Origin: Vibrio rotiferianus CAIM 577 = LMG 21460
GTDB lineage: Bacteria; Pseudomonadota; Gammaproteobacteria; Enterobacterales; Vibrionaceae
Direction: 5' to 3'
DNA length: 64,000 nt
NCBI RefSeq assembly: GCF_002741985.1
Contig: NZ_APHW01000036.1
Span: 27,765 to 91,764 of the forward strand
Shown here: positions 20,531 to 33,495 of the stretch, piece after piece
How the letters are laid out: every line of letters begins with the position of its first letter
Numbering within the stretch: the stretch's first letter is position 1
Made by a program: the position numbers and the translations under genes
The notes under the pieces: model-generated
The model's database searches: none
Told to the model about the DNA's origin: nothing
Seen by the model: only the letters and a program-made list of their open reading frames with translations

Positions 20531-22072
20531 TTACCAAGTTTGGGTTGCTACGAAGTCGTCAGTCAGTTTCTTCAACTGAGCTTCAACTTCATCGTTGTAT
20601 GCACCCGTCTTGTCGATCTCAGCTGCGAATTCAGCGTATTGACCGCGAGCGTACGATAGTAGAGCCGCTTCGAAATCTAGCAGTTTGCTTAGTTCAACAT
20701 CTGCTAAATAGCCGCGCTCTGCCGCGAAGATTACTAGTGCTTGGTCAAATACAGACATTGGAGCGTACTGCTTCTGCTTCATTAGTTCTGTAACTTTTTG
20801 ACCGTGGTCTAGCTGTTTCTTCGTCGCTTCATCAAGGTCAGACGAGAACTGTGCGAATGCCGCTAGTTCACGGTACTGAGCTAGTGCAGTACGGATACCG
20901 CCAGATAGCTTCTTGATGATTTTCGTCTGAGCTGAACCACCTACACGAGATACTGAGATACCTGGGTCAACGGCTGGGCGTACACCCGCGTTGAATAGCT
21001 CAGTTTGTAGGAAGATCTGACCATCGGTAATCGAGATTACGTTAGTCGGTACGAATGCTGAAACGTCACCTGCTTGAGTTTCGATGATAGGAAGAGCAGT
21101 CAAAGAACCAGTCTTACCTTTCACTTCACCGTTAGTGAAACGCTCTACGTACTCTTCGTTTACACGAGCTGCACGCTCTAGTAGACGCGAGTGTAAGTAG
21201 AATACGTCACCTGGGAATGCCTCACGGCCTGGTGGACGTTTTAGTAGTAGAGAGATCTGACGGTAAGCTACCGCTTGCTTAGATAGATCATCGTAAACAA
21301 TCAGTGCATCTTCACCGCGATCGCGGAAGTATTCACCCATCGCACAACCTGCGTATGGCGCTAGGTATTGTAGCGCTGCAGATTCAGAAGCAGATGCAAC
21401 AACAACGATAGTGTTAGCTAGCGCGCCGTGCTCTTCTAGTTTGCGAACTACGTTAGCGATAGTCGATGCTTTCTGACCGATTGCTACGTAGATTGAGAAA
21501 ATACCAGAGTCTTTCTGGTTGATAATCGCATCGATCGCCATTGCTGTTTTACCAGTCTGACGGTCACCGATCACAAGCTCACGCTGACCACGACCGATAG
21601 GGATCATTGAGTCAACTGATTTGTAGCCAGTTTGTACAGGTTGGTCTACCGATTTACGGTCGATTACACCTGGTGCGATTACTTCTACAGGCGAAGTCAG
21701 TTTCGCTTCGATTGGACCTTTACCATCGATAGGTTCACCTAGCGTGTTTACTACGCGACCTAGTAGTTCTGGACCAACTGGCACTTCAAGAATGCGGCCA
21801 GTACCTGTAACTTTCATGCCTTCCTTAAGGTCAGCATATGGGCCCATTACTACCGCACCAACCGAGTCACGCTCAAGGTTAAGTGCTAGTGCATAACGGC
21901 CACCCGGTAATTCAATCATTTCACCTTGCATCACGTCCGCTAGGCCGTGGATGCGGATGATACCATCGCTTACCGATACGATAGTACCCTCGTTGCGAGC
22001 TTCACTAACAACTTCGAAAGATTCGATACGTTGTTTGATTAGATCGCTAATTTCCGTGGAATTAAGTTGCAT
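20531..22072 (-). CDS. atpA: F1Fo ATP synthase alpha subunit
   Basis: Noncatalytic nucleotide-binding subunit, 513 residues from the start [12 protein letters not shown], which matches the E. coli start. An in-frame upstream ATG at 22102 would add ten residues overlapping the atpH end and is not favoured. The P-loop [15 protein letters not shown] and the signature [17 protein letters not shown] are present. Sits between atpH and atpG. Confidence 0.97.
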   Translation of the reverse strand: MQLNSTEISDLIKQRIESFEVVSEARNEGTIVSVSDGIIRIHGLADVMQGEMIELPGGRYALALNLERDSVGAVVMGPYADLKEGMKVTGTGRILEVPVGPELLGRVVNTLGEPIDGKGPIEAKLTSPVEVIAPGVIDRKSVDQPVQTGYKSVDSMIPIGRGQRELVIGDRQTGKTAMAIDAIINQKDSGIFSIYVAIGQKASTIANVVRKLEEHGALANTIVVVASASESAALQYLAPYAGCAMGEYFRDRGEDALIVYDDLSKQAVAYRQISLLLKRPPGREAFPGDVFYLHSRLLERAARVNEEYVERFTNGEVKGKTGSLTALPIIETQAGDVSAFVPTNVISITDGQIFLQTELFNAGVRPAVDPGISVSRVGGSAQTKIIKKLSGGIRTALAQYRELAAFAQFSSDLDEATKKQLDHGQKVTELMKQKQYAPMSVFDQALVIFAAERGYLADVELSKLLDFEAALLSYARGQYAEFAAEIDKTGAYNDEVEAQLKKLTDDFVATQTW

Positions 22073-22085
22073 GCTCCAATCCCCA

Positions 22086-22619
22086 TTAAGACTGCAATGC
22101 ATCGCTCAGGCGGTTCAAACGACCACGCGCTGAGTCATCGATGACTAGGTCTCCGGCTCGAATAATAACCCCACCAAGTAGGGTCTCATCTACGCTGCAA
22201 TTCAGCTTCACTTTGCGTTCAAGACGCGCTTCAAGTTTGCTGCCAATATTTGCTAGCTGCTCATCAGAAAGTTCGCTTGCTGAAATCACTTCAACATCGA
22301 CTTCTTTCTCATGCTCTTTCTTCAATAAGAAGAATTGCTCACAAACATCAGGAAGGGCCGTCAGACGACCATTCTCAGCCATAACCTTAATCAGGTTTTG
22401 ACCGTGCGCATCAACTTGTTCACCGCAAACTGCAACAAAAATTTCTGCCATTTTATCAGCTGAAACAGAACCCGTTAAAAGTTCATTCATTTGTTCGTTT
22501 TTGGCAACTTCAGTAGCGAAAGACAACATTTGGCCCCATTGGTCCAACTGGTCTTTGTCTACAGCAAAGTCAAAAGCTGCTTTAGCATAGGGGCGTGCGA
22601 TTGTAGTCAAATCAGACAT
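22086..22619 (-). CDS. atpH: F1Fo ATP synthase delta subunit
   Basis: A 177-residue delta (OSCP) subunit that joins F1 to the peripheral stalk. The start [19 protein letters not shown] and the C-terminal signature [22 protein letters not shown] are diagnostic. It lies between atpF and atpA, 13 bp before the preferred atpA start. Confidence 0.97.
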   Translation of the reverse strand: MSDLTTIARPYAKAAFDFAVDKDQLDQWGQMLSFATEVAKNEQMNELLTGSVSADKMAEIFVAVCGEQVDAHGQNLIKVMAENGRLTALPDVCEQFFLLKKEHEKEVDVEVISASELSDEQLANIGSKLEARLERKVKLNCSVDETLLGGVIIRAGDLVIDDSARGRLNRLSDALQS

Positions 22620-22633
22620 ATGCGCCCCCAGAC

Positions 22634-23104
22634 TTAAAGTTTTGCAGTAATGTTGTCGAGAATATCTTTCTGAGCGTCTTTATCGATAGTACGCTCAAGG
22701 ATTTTCTCAGCACCAGCTACAGCCAGAGTAGCAACTTGTTTGCGCAGCTCATCGCGTGCACGATTACGTTCAGCTTCAAGTTCTGCTTCCGCTTGCGCTA
22801 GGATTTTCTGGCGTTCTGCCTGAGCTTCCTCGCGAGCTTCATCAATAATTTGAGACTTACGCTTGTTCGCTTGGTCGATGATCTCAGTTGCTGTGCGCTT
22901 CGCTTCTTTCATCTGATCAGAAGCGTTGGCTTGTGCTAGATCCAAGTCTTTTGCAGCACGTTCCGCTGCTTGAAGACCATCAGCAATTTTTTTCTGACGT
23001 TCTTCAATCGCTTGCATCAACGGTGGCCATACATACTTCATGCAGAACCACACAAATAGTGCGAACGAGATTGCTTGACCTAGCAGAGTTGCGTTTATGT
23101 TCAC
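22634..23104 (-). CDS. atpF: F1Fo ATP synthase b subunit
   Basis: A 156-residue peripheral-stalk subunit: one N-terminal membrane helix (about residues 5-25, [18 protein letters not shown]) and a long charged, Ala-rich helical stalk that dimerises. Order atpE-atpF-atpH is the standard one. Confidence 0.97.
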   Translation of the reverse strand: MNINATLLGQAISFALFVWFCMKYVWPPLMQAIEERQKKIADGLQAAERAAKDLDLAQANASDQMKEAKRTATEIIDQANKRKSQIIDEAREEAQAERQKILAQAEAELEAERNRARDELRKQVATLAVAGAEKILERTIDKDAQKDILDNITAKL

Positions 23105-23175
23105 AACAGCTACCCCTCTATTTGGACTTAGTGTTAATCAGTGACAAGCCTGAGCTCGTCCCGAGTTAAAGGTGA

Positions 23176-23457
<282 letters not shown>

Positions 23458-23485
23458 TTAGTGCCCAAATAAAAAGCTTAAAAAA

Positions 23486-24301
<816 letters not shown>

Positions 24302-24306
24302 TCATC

Positions 24307-24696
24307 CTATTTTTTGTTGTTAATGAATAGCACTGGTGCACAGATATTAATACCTAGTACCAGCAAATAGGTTAGTTTGAGGGGAACGAGTTCCACCTGC
24401 ATATACATGTAGGCTACGTAGAACAACACAACCGTGATGAGAATTTTCAGAACTTCACCTGTGTAGAAAGAGGCCGCGACACGCTTGGCAGCGCGAGCTC
24501 CACTAAACATAAAAGCACAAAACGCAAAGACAGCGTTGGCAACAACAAAAATGCCCCCACCAACCAGCGCTGAAAGTCCCCATTCAGGATTCACGGCTAT
24601 CGCCATTCCTGCAGCCACAAAAATAACCGCGCCAGACTGGATCATCAACAATTGCCTTGCGAGCTCTCGTCCTGGTCTAGCTAACGCAGCTACCAT
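24307..24696 (-). CDS. atpI: AtpI, c-ring assembly factor
   Basis: A 129-residue protein with four hydrophobic helices, first gene of the atp operon. AtpI helps assemble the c ring in some bacteria and is dispensable in E. coli. The 190-bp gap upstream (24697-24885) is AT-rich and must hold the operon promoter; I did not fix the -35/-10 pair. Confidence 0.93.
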   Translation of the reverse strand: MVAALARPGRELARQLLMIQSGAVIFVAAGMAIAVNPEWGLSALVGGGIFVVANAVFAFCAFMFSGARAAKRVAASFYTGEVLKILITVVLFYVAYMYMQVELVPLKLTYLLVLGINICAPVLFINNKK

Positions 24697-24885
24697 GTAT
24701 TCGTACCTCTAGTAATATCCACTTCGCACTAAACTCTCTGTGCAGGGAAATTGGCGAAAATTATACGGTCAGTCCAACTGAATGCAATTAAATTGCAGCA
24801 AAAACTTACAGTTTTGTTTACAAACCGACAACTTTCACACAAAATTCGATTATTTTGATTAATTGACCTAAATCAATTATCTCAT

Positions 24886-25767
24886 CTAGGCCTCAAGCTT
24901 GGCAATTAGTTGCTCCAATTTGTGAGGCTCATCAATACTTATCGTCACTTTTGCTTTGCCATTCGCTGAACGGACTAAAGAAACTTTAGCATCAAGCAGT
25001 CGACTCAATTTATGCGACATTTGCTCTGCTTCGGTATCTTCTTGTTGAGCTTTTTGCTCATTTTGTGGCGCTAAGCACTTTTTTACTAACTGTTCGGTCT
25101 GACGAACGGTCATTTGTTTCTTTGCGACCTGCTCTGCGACTTCGACTTGTTGCTCGCCTTCTAGAGCCAACAACGCACGAGCATGCCCCATTTCTAATTT
25201 TTTGTCTGCAACCAAACCTTTTACATCAATTTCTAGCTGATTAAGACGTAATAGGTTACTTACTGTGGTTCTTGATTTACCAATCACATCGGCTACTTGC
25301 TGATGGGTGAGAGTAAACTCATCCTGCAAACGCTCAAGTGCTTGAGCTTCTTCAATCACATTCAAATCTTCACGCTGAATGTTTTCAATCAACGCCATCG
25401 CAATTGCAGCACGGTCTTCAACCTTTTTCACCAAACAAGGCACGCGCTTCAGTCCGGCTTGCTTGGCCGCACGCCAACGACGTTCACCAGCAATGATCTC
25501 GAACTGACCGCTCGCCACTTGACGCACCACGATAGGTTGAATGATACCTTGTGACTGAATCGAAGCTGCCAGCTCCTCTAACGCCTCAGGAGCCATATCT
25601 TTACGCGGTTGGTATACACCCGGCTGTAACTGGCCTATCGCTAAATCTGCCAGTTCTCCATCCGCTGATAGAGCCTGACTTTGAGATGCAATGTGCTGTT
25701 TCTCACGCGCTAACGAACTGGTCGACAATAACGCATCCAGTCCTTTTCCAAGACCACGCTTAGACAT
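24886..25767 (-). CDS. parB: chromosome partitioning protein ParB
   Basis: A 293-residue ParB. The N-terminus SKRGLGKGLDALLS is the ParA-interacting segment, the CTPase motifs include GERRWRAAKQAGL near residue 95, the helix-turn-helix is THQQVADVIGKSRTTVSNLLRL near 150-175, and the C-terminus is a dimerisation domain. It spreads from parS sites near the origin. It follows parA by 23 bp. Confidence 0.97.
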   Translation of the reverse strand: MSKRGLGKGLDALLSTSSLAREKQHIASQSQALSADGELADLAIGQLQPGVYQPRKDMAPEALEELAASIQSQGIIQPIVVRQVASGQFEIIAGERRWRAAKQAGLKRVPCLVKKVEDRAAIAMALIENIQREDLNVIEEAQALERLQDEFTLTHQQVADVIGKSRTTVSNLLRLNQLEIDVKGLVADKKLEMGHARALLALEGEQQVEVAEQVAKKQMTVRQTEQLVKKCLAPQNEQKAQQEDTEAEQMSHKLSRLLDAKVSLVRSANGKAKVTISIDEPHKLEQLIAKLEA

Positions 25768-25790
25768 GGGATGAATTCCTTAGGTTAGTG

Positions 25791-26564
25791 TTAAACTGGG
25801 ACTTCTTCGCGGCGAAGCATTTCGCCTGCTAGAGCAAGATACGCTTTGGCGCCAGCAGAGTACTTGTCGTAGTACATGGCTGGTTTACCGTGGCTCGGCG
25901 CTTCGGCCAAACGCACATTACGTGGGATTACAGTACGGTAAACTTTACTACCAAAGTGCTTTTTCAGTTGATCGGATACTTCATTAGACAGGCGGTTACG
26001 TGGATCGTACATAGTACGTAGTAAGCCCTCAATTTTGAGGTTCTCATTGACCACGGCCGCTAACTTGCTGATTGTATCCATAAGAGCAGTTAAACCTTCT
26101 AACGCAAAGTATTCACATTGCATCGGCACCAGCACAGAATCTGCTGCGGCCATAGCGTTGATTGTAAGAAGGTTTAGAGAAGGAGGACAATCAATAAAGA
26201 TGAAATCATAGTTATCGCGAACTGACGCAAGGGCATTTTTCAAACGCACTTCACGAGCGAATACTTCCATCAATTTGATTTCCGCAGCGGTCACGTCACC
26301 GTTCGCCGCAATCAGATCGTATTTTCCAGTGGTCTGCGTACACACAACTTGATCAAACGGCGTATCTTCAACCAGAAGATCATACGCCGTTGCGTCTACC
26401 ATGTACTTATCCACGCCACTGGCCATCGTAGCATTACCTTGAGGGTCGAGATCGATCACCAAAACTTTGCGCTTTGTTGCCGCCATCGAAGCTGCTAAGT
26501 TAATGCACGTTGTTGTTTTGCCGACCCCACCTTTCTGGTTGGCGATTGCTACGATTTTACCCAC
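25791..26564 (-). CDS. parA: chromosome partitioning ATPase ParA
   Basis: A 257-residue Walker-type ATPase with the deviant Walker A KGGVGKTTTCINLAAS at residues 10-25, FIDCPPSLNLLT as Walker B region, and the C-terminal family end. With ParB it segregates chromosome I origins. Located 10 bp after rsmG, with parB next. Confidence 0.97.
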   Translation of the reverse strand: MGKIVAIANQKGGVGKTTTCINLAASMAATKRKVLVIDLDPQGNATMASGVDKYMVDATAYDLLVEDTPFDQVVCTQTTGKYDLIAANGDVTAAEIKLMEVFAREVRLKNALASVRDNYDFIFIDCPPSLNLLTINAMAAADSVLVPMQCEYFALEGLTALMDTISKLAAVVNENLKIEGLLRTMYDPRNRLSNEVSDQLKKHFGSKVYRTVIPRNVRLAEAPSHGKPAMYYDKYSAGAKAYLALAGEMLRREEVPV

Positions 26565-26574
26565 GATTACCTCG

Positions 26575-27210
26575 CTAATTTTCCTTGCGCGATAAGATTA
26601 CTAGATGACGATCACCTTCCAACTCAGGAACAGCTAAAGATATGATCTCTGTCACACAACACCATTCAGGAAGCAGATCTATTTCATCTTTAGGGTGTTG
26701 TCCTTTCAACGCAAGAAACACCCCAGAATCTTGTTTAGGCAGATGATGACACCACTCCACCATATCCGTCATTGAAGCAAAAGCTCGACTCAAAACGCCA
26801 TCAAATTTTTCTTCTGGTTGGAACTCTTCGACGCGACTTTGAATTGGCGTCACATTTTTCAGTCCCAGCGAATGCACAACTTGCTTGATAAAGCGAATGC
26901 GTTTGCCAAGACTATCAAGTAAGAAAAATGTCTTACCTGGGTTCATTATCGCCAATGGAATACCAGGCAAACCAGGCCCTGTACCTACATCAATAAAGCG
27001 CTCACCTGGTAAGTGAGTGCTAACGATGATGCTATCAAGGATATGTTTCACTAACATATCAAGAGGATCACGAACCGACGTTAGGTTGTAAGCTTTATTC
27101 CACTTGTCGAGCAGTTCGACGTAACCAACTAACTGCTCACGTTGTTTATCAGAGACTTCTAAATCGGTTTTGGCGATCAGAGCATCCAGTCTAGTACGTA
27201 GTGCGCTCAT
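26575..27210 (-). CDS. rsmG: 16S rRNA (guanine527-N7)-methyltransferase
   Basis: A 211-residue methyltransferase with the SAM-binding motif [16 protein letters not shown] at about residues 70-85. Methylates G527 in 16S rRNA; loss gives low-level streptomycin resistance. Its ATG overlaps the mnmG stop codon by one base (TAATG), so translation is probably coupled. Confidence 0.97.
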   Translation of the reverse strand: MSALRTRLDALIAKTDLEVSDKQREQLVGYVELLDKWNKAYNLTSVRDPLDMLVKHILDSIIVSTHLPGERFIDVGTGPGLPGIPLAIMNPGKTFFLLDSLGKRIRFIKQVVHSLGLKNVTPIQSRVEEFQPEEKFDGVLSRAFASMTDMVEWCHHLPKQDSGVFLALKGQHPKDEIDLLPEWCCVTEIISLAVPELEGDRHLVILSRKEN

Positions 27211-29105
27211 TACTCTTCCTCACCTTTTTTCAACAAGCCATGTTTTTTCAGGTGCACTAGCAGAATAGAAATCGCTGCAGGCGTAATACCTGAGATACGA
27301 GATGCAATACCGATGCTTTCTGGTTTTGCTTCCGTTAGCTTCGCCACAACTTCATTGGAAAGGCCTTTTACGTCTTTGTAATCGATATCGGCTGGTAACT
27401 TAGTATGCTCGTGGCGTAGTGACTTTTCGATCTCTTCTTGCTGACGCTTGATGTAACCATCGTACTTCACTTGAATTTCTACCTGCTCAGACGCTTGTTG
27501 ATCTTCTAGTGCAGGTGCGAACGCATCAAGTTGCGTCAGTTGCGAGTATGAGATCTCCGGACGACGCAGAAGATCCTCACCACTCGCTTCACGTGCCATT
27601 GGTGTTTTTAGTAGCTTATTCAGCTCATCGATACCAGCTGAGTTCGGGTTCATCCACGTCGATTTAAGACGTTGACGCTCACTCTCCATGTTATCGATTT
27701 TCTCGTTGAAACGTGCCCAACGCACATCATCAATCAAACCAAGTTCACGTGCTTTTTCTGTCAGACGTAAATCGGCATTGTCTTCACGCAACAACAAACG
27801 GTATTCGGCACGAGACGTGAACATGCGGTACGGTTCTTTGGTACCCATGGTCGACAAGTCGTCAATCAGCACCCCCATGTACGCTTGATCACGGCGAGGG
27901 CTCCAGCCTTCTTTGCCTTGGCTGTGCAAACTTGCGTTCAAACCAGCCATCAGACCTTGTGCCGCCGCTTCTTCGTAACCAGTTGTGCCGTTAATTTGGC
28001 CAGCAAAGAACAAACCACTGATGAATTTAGTTTCGTAGGTTTGCTTCAAATCACGAGGATCGAAGAAATCGTACTCAATCGCGTAACCAGGACGAACAAT
28101 GTGTGCGTTCTCAAAACCTTTCATAGAACGAACGATTTGTACTTGCACGTCAAATGGCAAGCTAGTGGAAATACCATTCGGGTATAGCTCGTGCGTCGTT
28201 AGGCCTTCTGGCTCAATGAAGATTTGGTGGCTGTTCTTGTCCGCAAAGCGCATCACTTTGTCTTCGATAGACGGGCAGTAGCGTGGGCCAATCCCTTCAA
28301 TCACACCGGCATACATTGGGCTGCGATCAAGGTTGTTGCGGATCACCTCATGAGTTTGTTCATTGGTGTGTGTAATAAAACATGGGATTTGACGTGGCTG
28401 GTGCTCACGTTTACCCATGAATGAGAATACAGGTGTTGGGTTATCACCGTGTTGTGCCTCTAACACTGAGAAATCCACACTACGTGCATCGATACGTGGT
28501 GGTGTACCTGTTTTCAGACGATCGACACGAAATGGCAGTTCACGCAGTCGATCCGCCAATGCGATCGATGGTGGATCCCCAGCGCGACCGCCAGAAGAGC
28601 TTTCCATACCGATGTGGATCTTACCACCAAGGAAGGTGCCAACCGTTAATACCACCGCTTTTGCGTGGAATTTCAGACCCATTTGCGTCACAACGCCAAC
28701 CACACGATCTTGGTCCACAATCAGATCATCAACCGATTGTTGGAACAGAGTAAGGTTTGGTGCGTTTTCTAGCGCGTTACGTACATACGCTTTGTACAAT
28801 GCACGGTCAGCTTGAGCACGTGTTGCTCGAACCGCTGGACCTTTAGAGGCATTTAGTGTTCGGAATTGAATACCTGCATGGTCAATGGCCTCAGCCATCA
28901 GACCGCCCATAGCATCCACTTCTTTTACTAAGTGACCTTTACCGATACCACCAATCGCCGGATTACAAGACATCTGGCCTAATGTATCGATGTTATGGGT
29001 AAGGAGTAAGGTTTTTTGTCCTGTGCGTGCAGATGCGAGCGCGGCTTCCGTTCCTGCGTGTCCGCCACCGACAACAATGACGTCAAAGTTTTCGTGATAA
29101 AGCAT
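27210..29105 (-). CDS. mnmG: tRNA uridine-5-carboxymethylaminomethyl modification enzyme MnmG
   Basis: A 631-residue FAD protein that with MnmE modifies the wobble uridine of several tRNAs. The FAD fold motif [20 protein letters not shown] is at residues 11-30, and the GidA signature [11 protein letters not shown] is present. It is the first gene to the left of oriC and is transcribed away from it, leading rsmG-parA-parB. Confidence 0.97.
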   Translation of the reverse strand: MLYHENFDVIVVGGGHAGTEAALASARTGQKTLLLTHNIDTLGQMSCNPAIGGIGKGHLVKEVDAMGGLMAEAIDHAGIQFRTLNASKGPAVRATRAQADRALYKAYVRNALENAPNLTLFQQSVDDLIVDQDRVVGVVTQMGLKFHAKAVVLTVGTFLGGKIHIGMESSSGGRAGDPPSIALADRLRELPFRVDRLKTGTPPRIDARSVDFSVLEAQHGDNPTPVFSFMGKREHQPRQIPCFITHTNEQTHEVIRNNLDRSPMYAGVIEGIGPRYCPSIEDKVMRFADKNSHQIFIEPEGLTTHELYPNGISTSLPFDVQVQIVRSMKGFENAHIVRPGYAIEYDFFDPRDLKQTYETKFISGLFFAGQINGTTGYEEAAAQGLMAGLNASLHSQGKEGWSPRRDQAYMGVLIDDLSTMGTKEPYRMFTSRAEYRLLLREDNADLRLTEKARELGLIDDVRWARFNEKIDNMESERQRLKSTWMNPNSAGIDELNKLLKTPMAREASGEDLLRRPEISYSQLTQLDAFAPALEDQQASEQVEIQVKYDGYIKRQQEEIEKSLRHEHTKLPADIDYKDVKGLSNEVVAKLTEAKPESIGIASRISGITPAAISILLVHLKKHGLLKKGEEE

Positions 29106-29219
29106 GAACTGACCTCAGGTATTCAAAGGATTAAATGGACAGATAAAAAAGAGCGGTATTTTACCTTTTTTATCTGTGAGAGAGAATCGTTTTCTCGCTT
29201 TTCACATTTTAGTCTTCAA

Positions 29220-29480
29220 GACTATATATATAAGATCTATATATATGATCTTTTATTGGATCTATTATTAGGATCGCAGGTTTCTGTGGATAACTAGAAA
29301 ATGATCAACAAGATCATGGATCTTCTTTGGATCATATCTTGTGATCATGATTTGATCTGATCGAGGATTACCTGGGATCAAAAGTGTGGGTTATGCACAG
29401 GGGTAAAATTGGATCCAAGTTGTTATTTGGATAACTAAAGGAAAATCACTGGATCTTCCCTGACTTATCCACAGACGGTT
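29220..29480. other. replication origin of chromosome I (oriC)
   Basis: The 29106-29574 gap between mnmG and mioC holds the usual initiation signals. Perfect DnaA boxes are TGTGGATAA (29285-29293, reverse), TTATGCACA (29391-29399) and TTATCCACA (29465-29473); a weaker one is at 29426-29434. Three AT-rich 13-mers begin with GATCT at 29234, 29247 and 29259, the DNA-unwinding element. I count fourteen GATC sites between 29234 and 29455, for Dam methylation and SeqA binding. Confidence 0.93.
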
Positions 29481-29574
29481 TGAGTGTTTTTTGAGCGGTT
29501 GAACAATTGGTTTTGCTAGGAGTTGTTCACAAAGAGGAAAATCAGAGCCGTGATTCGACTCTGAGAGAGGGGAG

Positions 29575-30015
29575 TTAAGCGGAAAATCGAGACAGGTTTT
29601 CGTTTAACCACGTTTCAGCTGCATCTTCTGGCACGTCGTGGCTAAGCACATCAATTTTCAAGCAGTCTGTAATAGGCGTAGCACCGATGTCTTCGAGTAG
29701 GTCATACGCGTGCTGACCTGCTGCGCAGAAGGTATCGTAGCTTGAGTCACCAATTGCAATCACCGCAAACTTCACATCAGCCATCTTAGGTGGCGTATTC
29801 TGCAATGCAGCAATGAAAGGCTGAATATTATCTGGGTATTCGCCCGCACCGTGGGTTGAAGTAATCAACAACCAAGTGCCTTGGTTCTCGATTGATGCCA
29901 ATTCAGGTTGGTTGTGGATCGTGGTTTCAAAACCGTTTTCATTCAGTAGATCACTAAGGTGATCACCCACGTACTCTGCGCCACCTAGCGTACTGCCTGT
30001 AATAATGTGGATCAT
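29575..30015 (-). CDS. mioC: MioC, flavodoxin-like protein
   Basis: A 146-residue FMN-binding flavodoxin from the start [21 protein letters not shown] start at 30051 would add twelve unmatched residues. AAGGAAG lies 5 bp before the chosen ATG. The FMN phosphate loop is GSTLGGAE, and [11 protein letters not shown] is the second FMN contact. MioC has been linked to biotin synthase electron transfer in E. coli, but its main role is unclear. Transcription runs toward oriC, as in E. coli. Confidence 0.94.
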   Translation of the reverse strand: MIHIITGSTLGGAEYVGDHLSDLLNENGFETTIHNQPELASIENQGTWLLITSTHGAGEYPDNIQPFIAALQNTPPKMADVKFAVIAIGDSSYDTFCAAGQHAYDLLEDIGATPITDCLKIDVLSHDVPEDAAETWLNENLSRFSA

Positions 30016-30078
30016 GTGTCTTCCTTTATTGAGCCATACTGACGTCAGCATTACTGTTAGCGTCAGTACAAAAAGAAA

Positions 30079-30108
30079 CGCGGTGTTAAACTTATGCTTA
30101 ACACCGCG
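30079..30108 (-). terminator. terminator of mnmE
   Basis: A perfect 11-bp stem, CGCGGTGTTAA/TTAACACCGCG, lies 9 bp after mnmE on the minus strand and is followed by a T-rich run on that strand. Confidence 0.85.
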
Positions 30109-30116
30109 CGTTTTGA

Positions 30117-31478
30117 TTATTTACCGATACAGAATGAGGAGAAGATTCGGCCTAATAGGTCATCCGAGCTGAATTCACCGGTAATCTCATTCAAGTGCTG
30201 TTGAGTGATTCGTAACTCTTCTGCCAAGATTTCTCCAGCCATAAAGCCTTCAAGTTGCTCTTGACCGATTTGAAGATGCTGAGCAGCACGTTCTAGTGCA
30301 TCCAAGTGACGACGACGAGCCATAAAGCCGCCTTCGGTGTTACCTGAGAAGCCCATACATTCTTTTAAGTGGCTACGTAAAGCATCCACACCAGCTCCTG
30401 TTTTTGCAGAGAGGCGAATTAAGGTTGGATCGTTGACATGGCAGATCCCCATTTCTTCACTGGTTTGATCCGCTTTGTTGCGGATCACTGTCATGCCGAT
30501 GCTGTTAGGTAGGCGATCAACAAAGTCTGGCCAGATGTCTTTTGGATCCGTCGCGTCAGTTGTCGTACCGTCCACCATGAATAGCACTCGGTCAGCTTGG
30601 GCGATTTCATCCCATGCGCGCTCGATACCGATTTTCTCGACTTCGTCTGAAGCGTCACGCAGACCTGCAGTATCGATGATGTGTAGTGGCATTCCATCAA
30701 TATGGATATGCTCACGTAGTACGTCACGGGTGGTACCTGCAATATCGGTCACAATCGCAGACTCTTTGCCTGACAGGGCGTTCAGTAGGCTTGATTTGCC
30801 TGCATTGGGGCGACCAGCAATCACGACTTTCATGCCTTCGCGCATAATGGCGCCTTGGTTCGCTTCTTTGCGTACCGCATCGAGGTTATCAATGATGGCT
30901 TGTAAGTCGCCAGATACTTTCCCATCGGCCAAAAAGTCGATCTCTTCTTCAGGGAAGTCAATCGCGGCTTCAACGTAAATACGCAAATGGATCAGCGATT
31001 CCACCAGCGTTTGAATACGTTGTGAGAACTGACCCTGCAGTGATTGCAATGCTGATTTGGCCGCTTCTTCTGAGCTGGCATCAATCAGGTCGGCAATCGC
31101 TTCTGCTTGAGTAAGATCCATCTTATCGTTTAGGAAGGCGCGTTCAGAGAACTCACCAGGACGCGCGGCACGCACGCCATCAATACCCAAGATACGCTTA
31201 ATCAGCATATCCATTACCACAGGGCCACCATGACCTTGCAGTTCAAGTACGTCTTCGCCTGTAAATGAATGTGGGTTAGGGAAGTACAGTGCAATGCCTT
31301 GGTCTAGCACGGTGCCATCTTCCGCTTGAAATGGCAGATACTCTGCGTAGCGAGGCTTTAGCGTTTTACCTGTGACTTCTAGCGCCACTTGATTGGCCTT
31401 AGGGCCAGAAACACGAATAATGCCGACACCACCACGACCGGGTGCGGTAGCCTGAGCGACAATCGTATCTGTAGTCAT
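30117..31478 (-). CDS. mnmE: tRNA modification GTPase MnmE
   Basis: A 453-residue GTPase partner of MnmG. The N-terminal tetrahydrofolate-binding domain begins [22 protein letters not shown]; the G domain has [12 protein letters not shown] near residue 223 and DTAGLRD; the C-terminal end is the essential CIGK. Separated from mnmG by oriC and mioC. Confidence 0.97.
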   Translation of the reverse strand: MTTDTIVAQATAPGRGGVGIIRVSGPKANQVALEVTGKTLKPRYAEYLPFQAEDGTVLDQGIALYFPNPHSFTGEDVLELQGHGGPVVMDMLIKRILGIDGVRAARPGEFSERAFLNDKMDLTQAEAIADLIDASSEEAAKSALQSLQGQFSQRIQTLVESLIHLRIYVEAAIDFPEEEIDFLADGKVSGDLQAIIDNLDAVRKEANQGAIMREGMKVVIAGRPNAGKSSLLNALSGKESAIVTDIAGTTRDVLREHIHIDGMPLHIIDTAGLRDASDEVEKIGIERAWDEIAQADRVLFMVDGTTTDATDPKDIWPDFVDRLPNSIGMTVIRNKADQTSEEMGICHVNDPTLIRLSAKTGAGVDALRSHLKECMGFSGNTEGGFMARRRHLDALERAAQHLQIGQEQLEGFMAGEILAEELRITQQHLNEITGEFSSDDLLGRIFSSFCIGK

Positions 31479-31564
31479 AATCTTGCCTTTTGAGCTGGGC
31501 TATAGGCGTTGAAACCTAGGGAGCCAGAACCAGTTAATTAGCTGAATTGTAATCAGCCAAAAAC

Positions 31565-31590
31565 AAAAAGGCGACCTTTTGGCCGCCTTT
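31565..31590 (-). terminator. terminator of yidC
   Basis: AAAGGCG (31567-31573) pairs with CGCCTTT (31584-31590). It lies about 20 bp after yidC on the minus strand and ends in T residues there. Confidence 0.8.
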
Positions 31591-31610
31591 CTTATGCTTT
31601 TCTATCAAGG

Positions 31611-33233
31611 TTACTTAGTGTGTAAGCCTTTTTTCTCCAGCGCTTTGTAAATCAAAGTTTGCTGGATAAGCGTAACGATGTTCGACACCAACCAGTATAG
31701 AACTAGACCTGATGGGAAGAACAAGAAGAAGAAGGTAAACATAACCGGCATAAAGGTCATGATCTTCTGCTGCATTGGATCCGTTACGGTTGTTGGGCTC
31801 ATCTTCTGGATTAGGAACATTGATGCACCCATCAGTAGCGGCAGGATGTAGTAAGGGTCCTGTGCTGAAAGGTCGTGAATCCAACCGAAGAATGGTGAGT
31901 GACGAAGCTCAACCGATTCCATTAGTGCCCAGTATAGCGCGATGAAGATAGGCATCTGTAGGATAAGAGGTAGACAGCCACCCAGTGGGTTCACTTTCTC
32001 TTTCTTGTACAGTTCCATCATCTCTTGGCTCATGCGCTGACGGTCATCACCGATGCGCTCACGCATTGCTTGCAGCTTAGGCTGTAGCATACGCATTTTC
32101 GCCATAGACGTGTATTGCGCTTTCGTTAGTGGGTACATTGCACCACGAACGATGAAGGTCAAACAGATGATTGCCACACCCCAGTTACCCACGAAGCTTT
32201 GGATGAAAGCAAGCAGTGAGTGAAGTGGTTTAGCGATGAACCATAGCCAGCCGTAGTCCACAACTAGATCTAGGTTTGGTGCCACTGCTGCCATTTCGTT
32301 TTGTAGCTTAGGACCAACCCATAGTGTTGCTTCAAACTTCGCTTGGTCGCCCGTTGCGATAGTTTTGTTTGGCATACGCACGCCGATGTCGCCTAGGTTA
32401 CCAATCACGCGAGTGTACAGGTTAGTACCTGGTTCGTTGCGTGGGATCCAAGCTGCAGCGAAGTAGTGTTGGATCATTGCTGCCCAACCTTGGCCATCCG
32501 CTAGGTTGATAGACAGGTTACGATCCTGCATATCTTCGAAGCTGTATTTCTTGTAACGAACGTCTTCTGTAGAGTAAGCGCCGCCACGGTAAGTAGGCAT
32601 TGTGATGCTACCACCAGCGTCCATTAGATTTTGACGCAAGTGAGCGTACATACCAAATGTTGCGTTGTTACCAGAGTTGTTCACTACATCGTATTCTACG
32701 TTCAGCGCGTAGCTGCCACGTTTTAATACGTAAGTCTTGATGTATTCGATGCCATTCGCAGTGAAAGTTATTGGAACGCGTAGTTCATCTTGACCGTCAG
32801 CTAGAGTGAAGCTGTCTGCGCTTACATTGTAGTGAGGACGGTTAGTGCTGCTAAGGTCGATACCTTGAGGGCCCACTAGACCGCTTTGTGCGATGAACTG
32901 GTGACCTTTAGTGTCTTTTAGCAGAACGAATGGGTCTGATGAATCAAGTTCAGCAGAGTATTTGTTCAGGTCGGCATGTACCACATCGCCACCAACGGTG
33001 TCGATCGACAGAGTTAAAACATCAGTCGTTACTGTGATAGTTTTTGCAGAAGCTTGCTGTTGACCAGGAACTGGGTCTAGCTCATCCGCAAAAGATGGTG
33101 CAGGTAGAGTACTGCTTGATTGAGCCTGTTCAACCGCTTGAGGTGCTGGATTCTTTGCGACTTGCCACTGTTGAAACAGCAAGAAAGAAACCAGTGCCAG
33201 AGCGATGAGCAGGATATTACGTTGAGAATCCAT
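31611..33233 (-). CDS. yidC: membrane protein insertase YidC
   Basis: A 540-residue inner-membrane insertase, used alone or with SecYEG. There is an N-terminal membrane anchor (residues 6-22), a large periplasmic beta domain (about 55-330), then five C-terminal helices with the conserved positively charged groove region. The end has KALEKKGLH. It overlaps yidD by 17 bp. Confidence 0.97.
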   Translation of the reverse strand: MDSQRNILLIALALVSFLLFQQWQVAKNPAPQAVEQAQSSSTLPAPSFADELDPVPGQQQASAKTITVTTDVLTLSIDTVGGDVVHADLNKYSAELDSSDPFVLLKDTKGHQFIAQSGLVGPQGIDLSSTNRPHYNVSADSFTLADGQDELRVPITFTANGIEYIKTYVLKRGSYALNVEYDVVNNSGNNATFGMYAHLRQNLMDAGGSITMPTYRGGAYSTEDVRYKKYSFEDMQDRNLSINLADGQGWAAMIQHYFAAAWIPRNEPGTNLYTRVIGNLGDIGVRMPNKTIATGDQAKFEATLWVGPKLQNEMAAVAPNLDLVVDYGWLWFIAKPLHSLLAFIQSFVGNWGVAIICLTFIVRGAMYPLTKAQYTSMAKMRMLQPKLQAMRERIGDDRQRMSQEMMELYKKEKVNPLGGCLPLILQMPIFIALYWALMESVELRHSPFFGWIHDLSAQDPYYILPLLMGASMFLIQKMSPTTVTDPMQQKIMTFMPVMFTFFFLFFPSGLVLYWLVSNIVTLIQQTLIYKALEKKGLHTK

Positions 33234-33495
33234 CGTTAGTTATCTCTGTCTTGTTTTTGGACTGGTGGAACGGGGTCATACCCCCCCCTTCATTCAAAGG
33301 GTGGCATTTTAATAGACGTTTGCCTGATAACCAACATCCTTTTACAAAACCGTGAGCTCTCAAAGCTTCTAGTGCGTAAGTGGAACAAGTTGGTGTGAAC
33401 CGGCAGCGAGGACCAATCAGAGGGCTGATAAACCAGCGATAAAGATTAACGAGCCCAATGGCTATCCACGTGAAGGGCGAGACAGGCGATGCCAT
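33217..33495 (-). CDS. yidD: membrane protein insertion efficiency factor YidD
   Basis: A 92-residue small amphipathic protein with the family core [22 protein letters not shown] and the conserved cysteines. It is nested between rnpA (34-bp overlap) and yidC (17-bp overlap), the order seen across bacteria. Its C-terminal tail is longer than the core motif. Confidence 0.94.
   Translation of the reverse strand: MASPVSPFTWIAIGLVNLYRWFISPLIGPRCRFTPTCSTYALEALRAHGFVKGCWLSGKRLLKCHPLNEGGGMTPFHQSKNKTEITNDGFST

Noticed and set aside
24886..29105. parS site near parAB
   Set aside because: I looked for TGTTTCACGTGAAACA-like palindromes and saw only partial CACGTG matches elsewhere (for example 14769, 33469, 43611). 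A computed search is needed.
29016..29297. 93-codon plus-strand frame across the mnmG start and oriC
   Set aside because: Runs over the origin elements and the complement of mnmG; no ribosome site and no protein-like pattern.
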